From Geosiphon pyriformis (Eukaryota > Glomeromycota > Glomeromycetes > Archaeosporales > Geosiphonaceae), in assembly GCA_016748015.1 (NCBI GenBank), contig JAAOMT010000566.1, forward strand, positions 123,908-187,907: a DNA stretch of 64,000 nt. Direction: 5' to 3'. Of this stretch, positions 56,401 through 64,000 are shown piece by piece (the first letter of the stretch is position 1; each line of letters begins with the position of its first letter). The translations under genes and the position numbers were made by a program. The notes under the pieces were generated by a model. The model worked only from the letters and a program-made list of their open reading frames with translations, did no database searches and had not been told where the DNA came from.

Positions 56401-58150
56401 TATTAAAACTATTGGCTGTGTATTAGTAAAACATTTTTCTCATTTGTATGGTTTAAAGATTATAGAGATTCAGGCACATTTCCACAAAGCTGGAATATTT
56501 CCATGTACAAGACAAGAATTCAGCAAGTCCAGAAGACAACCCAAAACCAAATCATCACTATGCTTCCAAAGTTTATTCGAGACACCTGAGAGGCCAGCAG
56601 CCTTGCCATCCAGCAAATTCTTTACAACTGCATGTAAATCTCTCAACCCAATTTCATTCATCACACCAGAAAAAGCATTGTCTATTGCATAGTTCAAAGA
56701 AGCATATTGATGAGACCACAAATCAGGTACTCTGCATTTCTTAGTCTAATTAACCATGATACTATCAACTTTGGCCTTTACTTCAGCTAGTTCTAGAATT
56801 AAATCTCCATCCAATACCAAGTAATCAAAAACAATCTTGTGAAAGAGACACTCTAAAATACTACTAATCATATTTTTTTTCTCTAAAACAAAGTCATCCA
56901 TATATTTACCAATCACTTTGTTGATAGAAACACTCTTAGCCAGCTCAGATTTAATATATTTAGTCTTACAGTAATGTTTTTTGGCAACTAAAAATTGTTT
57001 AAAAACCTCCACAGAATTGCCATATGCTTCAAGCAAACCAAGAATTTTGAAAGATTCTGCACCATCCAAAACTGACCAAATTTTAACAAGATAGACAAAT
57101 CTTAGAGAATTACCCATACTCAGAGCCCTAACTATCTTGGCAATTAACAATTCAAGCCTGTAGAATCTAGAAGAATATTTGTTCCTGGAACAATTAAAGA
57201 TACTGTACCAATGTTTAGAAAAAATAGAGTTTGCTAACTTTGTTAACACTTTTTTCAAAAGATTTTACATAGAATTCAAGTCACCAAGATCTCTAGCAGC
57301 AGTGAAGTTATTCCTCAAAAGTGACATCTTAGCAGCTGCACAATCTTCAAAACATTTTCATTTAGTGGTATTTAAGTCTTTAAAATCAAACTTCCAATGG
57401 TCTGTATTTGCAAGCTTGTGCAATAAATTTAACTGCTTGTCTAAAAGACTGCCCAGACCCACTGAGACTGACACAGCTAAGTAATCAGTATCAAAATAAT
57501 CAGAAACTCCACTAATACATCCACCAAATACAGCTGACAAGAGATAATTACTCACAAAAATAAAGTCAATAGTCTTCTTTACCCCTTTAAAATTGTACTA
57601 TATAGGAGACTTGGATATGAGATTGCCTAAAAACACATTGTGTAACCCCAATTCTGAGCATTTTTTTGAAATTTGCACTATGTCTAGCACTATCTTTATT
57701 AAAATTGCCACTGAGAAGAACATAAAAGCTGGAGCTAATTGCAGATGCAATAAAGGTATTGATAGCAGAAGCCTGCTTAAATCTCACACCAGTCAAAGCA
57801 CTAGCATACAAACCCAAAATTGTAACAGAAGCTTTGCCAGCAAAAAGAAAACAAACAGAAATGAGATAGCCAGAGACCTCCAAAACTTTGCACACATAAT
57901 AAGCAAAATTCTCATTCAAAACAATCGCAACTTCTGACTCTAAATATCCAAAATCCATCTTAGAACTAAAAACTTTCAAACCAGAAAATCTGTTTTTAAT
58001 TCATGGCCCAGCATAATTTTTAAGTTTTGTCTCAGTAAAAACAGAAACCGAATTGCAAGAATCTCTATGCCATCTAATAGCATCATCCTGTTAAGCTAAA
58101 TTGTTCAAACCCCTGACATTACATATAGCAAATTTCTAGACCAAAACACT
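53480..58150 (-). pseudogene. LINE D ORF2: endonuclease-RT-RNase H
   Basis: Endonuclease: VFTETKLKN, LLSGNFNKD (GDFN now GNFN), KTIDFIFVSN, FDTDYLAV (His to Tyr). RT: GKAAGLSGVSNKLWKH with Trp kept, GFSDGYKVQNRLDQDEVF, catalytic AFIDNTIWIS (second Asp to Asn, 55849-55854). RNase H: VYINSSVKHFG (Asp to Asn), TLAKLKAIAL (Glu to Lys), HFDSQTAL (Asp kept). C-terminal region keeps VVWHLDNHMATGYTS with TGG Trp. Two frameshifts and several stops. Confidence 0.9.
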
Positions 58151-60032
58151 TAGTAAGAGATAAGAGGAGCTGACAAATCCAAACCAGAACACAAACAATC
58201 CAACTTTTCCAAAACCGACTCAACTGACACTTCCAAAGCCACCAACTTAGATTCCAACCCACCCACCTTGGTGGTCAAAACCTTAAAACTACTTGAGCTA
58301 AAATCGGCAACTGTGTCTACAACAACTAAAAAAGAAAAAACAGAAAATGCCAATGTATTATTTAACGCCATATTTGAATCCAAAACAGAATTCAAAGGCA
58401 CTGAAATGACCAGAGATAACACAGATAACTTGGATGCCAAAGGCACTAATTCTACAAAGCTCAGCTACTGTGTAATAGTAGAAACCTGATCTGTCAAAAG
58501 CTCTAAAAATCTTTTCAAGACTGCTAAACAATTACTTAAGCCAGAGAAGTTGGTAGAAATAAAAAGAAGGGCATTACCCAAACCTGAGATCCCATAAGAA
58601 GAATGACTAAGACCAGACTTAGAGTGAGCACTACCAAAAAAACAGCAAGTAAGACCACTTGGGCCCAAGATTTGCTACCAAAAGCAGCAAGGTAAGAGAT
58701 CGGAACACATTTTTTTTCATACAACTTAGTAAGCCAATAATGAGTTTTCTCTGAAGCAATCTTTTTATAAGCTCTCTTAGAAAATGGCAGCACAACTGCA
58801 TCTAATGTATCACATTCAAGAGCCGAATGTCCAAAGTGCCCACACTTTTTATAATGAACTAAATCCATTCTAGCCCAAGAAAGTTTCACTCCACTAAAAA
58901 TAGGCTCCATGTAAAAAGCAGATTCCAAATCATTGTCAGAGGCAAAACCAACCACTACACAGTGAATCCTATTACCAGTTTTTATAGACCTGTTTATAAT
59001 GCAAGTTTTCCTACCAGCCCTTTCCAAAAAAGTGCCCAAATCATGAACAGTTGTTCCCACTGGCAAAGTGAACAGTAAAGCTCTGAACTGATCCCTCAAT
59101 GCCCATGTATTGTGATCTCCCACAGCTTTGGCTACACACACAGAGTCTTTTTCAATTAGAAATAACCATTTTAATGTCAACAAATCAGCTTGACCTAACT
59201 TAGCAAACTCTACCACAGCCTTCTGCTACATATCAATTAGTTGAATCTTGATCGACTTAATTTCCCCAAATTTGAATACTGTGGTGATAATCATATATCT
59301 AGATGTATTTATGAGAATTTCTTTGATTACCACAGCCCAATCTGACCTCATTCTTTGTTTCTTAAGATCACTGTTTATGTCAATCCCTTTTTCTCTGGCC
59401 AATGATATGGCCATTTCCATGCTTTTTTCTGAAGTAAAAATAGATCTGATGATCCTCTCAAATTTTGAGAGGATAATGGCCCCCCCAAAACTATTAACTG
59501 AAGAAAAAAATTTTCTAATTAACTAAGTTTTTGCCATTGCTGATTTTCTTTCTATAGTTGAAAGGCTAATATCCAAAGCAAACAATTTTTTAACTAACAC
59601 TTTTACAGGAGTTTTGATGATTTTTGGATCAATCCACTTCTTGTCAAGAGAAATAGACAAGCAAGAAGAGAGTACAACTTTATCATCATCCATACAGAAA
59701 TTGGGAGAACCAAATGGAGAACCAAAAACAGCACTAGTGTTAACTTGCTTTACCTTGGGTGTAATAGCAGCTGAGCCCAATAGAAATCGACTATTCACAC
59801 CAAACATGCCAACATTCTTATCATTATTAAATAGACTATCCACATTAGAGTATACACTATCACTAGGCCCAGATTTACTCAGGGGTATATCTTTTTTATT
59901 ACCAGAGTGTTTGACATTACTAAAGACCACTTTTTTCTTCTAAGAAAAGAAACCACCAGTAAAACCATAAAAAGCACCTTTAAAAGCCTTCTTCTTAGAT
60001 ATGGTATTATTTACAGTAGTCTTTATATTCAC
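58150..60032 (-). pseudogene. LINE D ORF1 protein
   Basis: Same order as LINE C ORF1. Stops in the N-terminal part near 59940 and 59521. RRM-like block FKFGEIKSIKIQLIDM is followed by TAG in place of Trp (59229-59231). Zinc knuckle reads YKKCGHFGHSALEC: first Cys now Tyr. C-terminal part in another frame from about 58600. Confidence 0.88.
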
Positions 60033-60152
60033 GAAAAATGGGTTATTACTAGGTAAAGAAATGTTAATATAAATTAAAAAAAACAAATAACTTTTTTCAC
60101 AGAAAAATGTGCTTTTTTGAGAATTTTTGGAGATAAGAGAGAAAGAAATTCC

Positions 60153-60369
60153 TTAAAAATACTATAATTAGATAAAAATATAATAATAAAAAAGCTAATT
60201 AAGTTTCAAAAATTATCAAATCATTATTTTATTTAAAATTAATAAAATTTAGATAATTTATTAAAAGTTATAATTACAAATAAAAAAAACTATTTTATTT
60301 AATATATATTTAAATATTTATTTAGATTATTTAAAAAAAAATTATTTAACATATAATTAATTATTATTA
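60153..60369. other. AT-rich spacer before Gy5
   Basis: Almost pure A/T; no recognisable block before the first integrase fragment of Gy5. Confidence 0.35.
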
Positions 60370-61340
60370 TTAACTAAAAATATATTCAAATATAATCTAA
60401 TACATAAAAAATTGTGATCTATATTAATAAAAAAATAAAACAAAAATAATTAAATCATTAAGACCAATAAAAATTAAACAACTATTTAATAAAATTAAAA
60501 TTAATTTAGTTAGATTATTAATAATAATAATAAAAAATAATTAATATATTATAATAATAATAGACTATTTTATAAAATATTCAAAAGTTAAAATTATTAA
60601 AATAATTAATATTATATCAATAATTTATTTTGTATATAAAAATTTAATTTGTTAATATAGATATTTATAAAAGTTATTGTTAAATCCAAATACATATTTT
60701 ATAAACAGCATATTAAATAAATTTAGTCAAAGATTTAGAATTAAATAATAATAATTATTATTATTATATTATCTATAAATTAATAGATTAATTAAATAAT
60801 TCAATTATATACCATGTAAAATACTAGTTAAAATTAATAATAAACATAAAAAAATAAAATATTATATAATTTATATTATTTAAATTAATTTATAAATAAA
60901 AGTCATATTGTTAATTAAACTTTTTATTTCAATATATCTAAGTAAAATTGATATTAAAACAATATTTTATAAAATATTGCTTAAAAAAACATCTAAATTA
61001 ATAAAAACTATAAAAAAAACCAGTTTAAAATATAAAAAAATATAAAAAAAACAAAAAATAAGACATAATAATTAATTATTAAATAATATAAAATTAAAAA
61101 CAAAGTATTATTGTATTATACTAAAACTAAAAAACAATAAATTAAAAAGTTTAATTACAAGTAAAATAGATTATAAAATATTTATAAAATATTTAAAAAT
61201 AAATAATATAAATTAAAATTAAATAAAAAAGATAATATATAATAATTAATTAAAATTATATTATAATAAATTAGTAATAATAATACAAATATTCAAAATT
61301 AGAACACAATTAATATTAATATTATTGGACCAGATTTTAT
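60370..61340 (+). pseudogene. Gy5 integrase relic
   Basis: YIKNCDLY (one Cys of the zinc-binding pair left), LRPIKIKQLFNKIKINLVRL (core start, Asp now Asn), IIIIIDYFIKYSKVKIIK, then the C-terminal part with QLILILLDQIL. Full of TAA/TAG. Recognised only through Gy1 and Gy2 comparison. Confidence 0.75.
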
Positions 61341-61475
61341 AAGATTTAAAACCAATAGTTTTATTTAAATTTTATTATTTAAAAGATAATTAATCTTAAA
61401 TTATATTAAAAAAAACTTAACAAGCATAAAAACTTATAAAAAAGTTTAAATAGTAATTAAAAATTAAAAACAATA

Positions 61476-62036
61476 ATGCATATTTTAAAAAACATTAGCA
61501 AAATAACTTAATAATTATTGAGAAACTTATAATAATTAATAATTTTAAAATAATATACATAAAAAAAATAATGAAAAATCCAAAATAAAAAAAAACATAG
61601 TTTTAAACTATATATTATTTTTTTTAAATATAATAACAAATTTAATAACAAATTTATTAAAAAATTAAAAATAATATTAAACAATACATAATAATAATAA
61701 AATTAATAATAATAAAATTAATACCAAATATATTTAAAAATTTAAAAACAAAATTTTCAATTAATTATTGCTATTATTAACTTAAAAAACATTTAAATAT
61801 ACACATTTAAAATATTTAACAAAACAATAATATTTTAATTAGAAAGTTTTATTAAAAAACCAACAGTATTTAAAATATTTAAAAACTGTTATAAAATACT
61901 ATTAAACTCAATTATAAACATAATAATTATTAATAATATTAGATAATTAATTAATTTATAGTTTTAAAAATTACAATAATAAGTTAATAACACAATATTA
62001 AACTACTATAATAATATAAAATTTAAAAAAAATAAT
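61476..62036 (+). pseudogene. Gy5 accessory ORF relic
   Basis: The clearest relic of the Gy1 accessory ORF. NKFIKKLKIIL matches NKFISKVIKKLEIAL; IPNIFKNLKTKFSINYCYY matches TPDIFSNLKTKFPINYCYY; FKNCYKILLNSIINIIIIN matches FENCHKLLLNPIMNIITIN. ATG at 61476. Ends just before the LTR. Confidence 0.75.
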
Positions 62037-62037
62037 A

Positions 62038-62480
62038 TTATGATATAAAAATTTAATAAAAATTATAAATAATAAAAATTATTTAATTATAATATAGCAT
62101 AGTAATAAATCTTAAAAAATAATAATTTACAAAAAAATAATATTAACAATAAGTATTATTTTATAATAACAACAAATATTATAGTATAATAGTAATAAAT
62201 CTTGTATTAAAATATCAAAAATAAAATATTATAATATGTTTTTTTAAAGAATTATAAACATATATATATAATAGTTTTAATATTAAGAAAATTATTTATA
62301 TTATAATTAATAAAAACTTTATTGTAAAATTAAGAAAAATGCTAAAAAATTATTAATATTTTATGTTTTTAAATTAGAAAAACACTTTAAACAATTGTAA
62401 AAATAAATTCAAAAAATTTTTAATAATAAATAAATTTTAAATTAATTTTTAAGAAAAAATACATAAATATACAATAAATA
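62038..62480 (+). repeat. Gy5 LTR (decayed, truncated)
   Basis: Follows the Gy1 LTR (read from 5750 down) with AATTATAATATA, AATCTTAAAAAATAATAAT, ATTAAAATATCAAAAATAA and a TATATATATA motif in the same order. Cut near 62480 where LINE E begins. Confidence 0.65.
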
Positions 62481-62561
62481 TACAATAAATAAAAAAACTT
62501 CTTTCTTTTTTTCATCTCAAATTTCCAAAAAAAAGTCATAAAGTTTTTTTTATAATTCAGT

Positions 62562-63906
62562 ATGATAAATCAAAACCATTTTTGTTTGATTAGAAGACCA
62601 CTGTTGTTCCTAATATTGCTATTATAAAGAAGACTATTAAAGATACTAGTTTAATAGATGGTTTCAAATCTGTGCTGTCAAGAAAAAAAAGGAGAGATAA
62701 TGTTTTAAATAATAATATTAAGACTAAAAAAGCTTTTGCTAAGAAATTAGATAGTCATTTTTAGGAGTCAAAAGCTAGCAATATTATTAAATTTGATAGT
62801 GTTAATATAGAAAAAGAGTGTCTGATTGAAAAAACTATTTTTGACTATGGTAATAGAACCATTTTTAATGATAAAAATACCAACCAGATGCTAAAGAGTT
62901 CACATATTAAAACCAAAAAGACTCTGGGGAAGTGACTGGAAAAAATTAATTTTTTAAGTAATAGCAATAATAATGATATTTTATTAGACACTTCTCTAAT
63001 TTTTTTTCTCTTTTTGAAAATTTTGGTTAATATTCTAGTTAGAAAATCATTTGCTCTAGATATTGGCTTGAATAAAGTGGTTGAGAAGTTTTTTCAAGAA
63101 AAGTTAGTAGTGGTCAGAAAACTATTTTTGAAAATCAATGGTTTTGGAAAGGAGTCTCTATTTCCTTAAAATTTGTTAAGATTATTAAAATAACATTCAC
63201 TTTTAAATCAAACTTGGTTCAAACTTCTAATATAACAAAAATGGCAAAAATCTTAGTAAATACCAATCTCAAAAAATTTGCTGGACATTCAAATTAGGCT
63301 GTAATAATGAAAAAAATTCCAATTGAGATGTCAGCTAAGACTGTATATACTATACTATTTAAATTTGGAGTTATTAAGTTAATTAAAATACAATTGGTGG
63401 AGCTGTAGCAAAAAACTGTAGTAAAATTTGAGTATTTAGATTATACTAATTTGGTTATGATTAAATAGTCTGTCTTAATTGAGAAAAATACTGTGTAAGT
63501 TATCAAAACAAATATGGACAAGAAAACATAGAACACAAAAGATTATTATAGAACACTATTTTATACTCTGTTAATAGAAATTAACACTCATAACATATGA
63601 AATTTTATTGGTTTTGTTGGTAAAAAAACATGTGTTATTAATCATCATCCAGTTTTATATGTCCAAGCTAAATGTGCTATTGTTTGCTTCAACTTTGCTG
63701 AATTATTGGATGCTATTATGAAAACTACACTAGTGCTTAGAAATACTAATCTGTGCTGATCACATCTGAATTTTGCCAAGTGTACTAAGTATAAGAAATT
63801 TGGTTATATGTTATTGGACTGTTCTATGATGTTAGTCATAAAGAAAACATATAAAAAAAATAGTAGAAAAACAGATAGACCAATAGAAGAGTAATAGTTA
63901 ATATAT
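62562..63906 (+). pseudogene. LINE E ORF1 protein
   Basis: ATG at 62562. Landmarks in family order: SFALDIGLNK, KINGFGKES, MAKMAKILVNTNLKK, KKIPIEMSAKTV, FGVIKLIKIQLVEL followed by TAG in place of Trp (63406-63408), GFVGKKTCVINHHPVLYV. Zinc knuckle CTKYKKFGYMLLDC (63781-63822) has the second Cys and the His both replaced by Tyr. Many stops; at least one frame change near 63160-63200. Confidence 0.82.
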
Positions 63907-63908
63907 AA

Positions 63909-64000
63909 GCACATTGCTCAGCAATGTGAAACAATATTAGAAATTACAGCACATTGCTCAGCAATGTGAAACAATATTAGAAATTACAGCACATTGCTTA
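63909..64000. repeat. 40-bp palindromic tandem repeat (2.3 copies, continues past window)
   Basis: Units start at 63909, 63949 and 63989 with exact 40-bp spacing and no differences in the two complete copies. Each contains CACATTGCTCAGCAATGTG, a 19-bp palindrome with 9-bp arms and a single central base. The first unit reads in frame with LINE E ORF1; since 40 is not a multiple of 3, later units change frame. Confidence 0.9.

Larger units (their letters stand above)
53365..60152 (-). mobile_element. LINE D: near full-length LINE, minus strand
   Basis: 3' UTR (53365-53479), ORF2 (53480-58150) with frameshifts near 55655 and 57590, ORF1 (58150-60032) with a frameshift near 58600, A-rich 5' leader to about 60152. 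Same family and direction as LINE C. The ORF1 start position reads GTG (60030-60032) where LINE C has ATG. Confidence 0.93.
60370..62480 (+). mobile_element. Gy5: gypsy relic of Gy1 family, plus strand
   Basis: Near-pure AT relic holding integrase, integrase C-terminus, accessory ORF and LTR in the Gy1 order. The stretch after the integrase C-terminus matches Gy1 even across its stop codons (KIRTQLILILLDQIL-stop-DLKPIVL against KIGTQLSLILPEQIS-stop-DLKSIVL). RT and upstream parts are not seen. It shows the integrase core that Gy1 lacks. Confidence 0.82.
62486..64000 (+). mobile_element. LINE E: 5' part of a LINE, runs off the window
   Basis: An A-rich leader like those of LINE C and D, then an ORF1 with many stops. 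Only ORF1 up to just past the zinc knuckle lies inside the window; the 40-bp tandem repeat then occupies the edge. Confidence 0.82.

Noticed and set aside
63909-64000. CRISPR-like array
   Set aside because: Units are directly contiguous with no spacers, the surroundings are a eukaryotic LINE, and no cas gene is present.

Overview
The window looks like a transposon graveyard from a very AT-rich eukaryotic nuclear genome, most likely an arbuscular mycorrhizal fungus (Glomeromycotina, Rhizophagus-like). That assignment rests on extreme A+T, near absence of CpG in the repeats, and the repeat families themselves. Those are Ty3/gypsy elements with a Cys-rich plus dUTPase module, and LINEs with an RRM/zinc-knuckle ORF1 and an endonuclease-RT-RNase H ORF2, both of which I know from memory from this group. 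No host gene, rRNA or tRNA could be supported. About 58 kb can be assigned to mobile elements or their relics; only about the first 2.8 kb has a different, CpG-retaining composition.

Layout: 1-2850, unassigned flank. 2850-4089, featureless AT-rich DNA. 4090-19690, a three-layer nest: an old gypsy LTR (halves at 4090-4234 and 19491-19690) split by a minus-strand LINE (LINE F, 4235-4858 and 13464-19490), itself split by a minus-strand gypsy element (Gy1, 4859-13463, two 892-bp LTRs, 4-bp target duplication CCAT). 20346-24468, a plus-strand gypsy relic (Gy3). 24530-26787 and 34534-35305, a minus-strand gypsy relic (Gy4) split inside its protease by a plus-strand gypsy element (Gy2, 26788-34533). 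35989-38856, a 5'-truncated plus LINE (A). 39116-46011, a near full-length plus LINE (B). 46012-52840, a minus LINE (C) tail-to-tail with B. 53365-60152, another minus LINE (D). 60370-62480, a plus gypsy relic (Gy5) of the Gy1 family. 62486 to the end, the 5' part of a plus LINE (E) running into a 40-bp palindromic tandem repeat.

How the parts would have worked: the gypsy elements encode gag, retropepsin, a Cys-rich region, dUTPase (Gy1 family), RT, RNase H and integrase, then a separate ORF of about 220 codons between integrase and the polypurine tract/3' LTR. That last ORF is recognisable in four elements (Gy1, Gy2, Gy3, Gy5), has no function I can name, and is the best candidate here for something undescribed. 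The LINEs encode an RNA-binding ORF1 and a large ORF2 (apurinic-type endonuclease, RT with an FVDD catalytic box, RNase H, C-terminal CCHC).

Every element is dead. Damage is dominated by G:C to A:T transitions: conserved Trp, Arg and Gln codons have become stops, catalytic Asp has become Asn, Glu has become Lys, and zinc Cys/His have become Tyr. LINE B has 15 premature stops but no frameshift across 6.5 kb. The older (outer) layers of each nest are visibly more AT-rich than the inserts, so nesting order and decay agree. Boundaries were set by eye from sequence comparison inside the window; no alignment, divergence value or database search was run.
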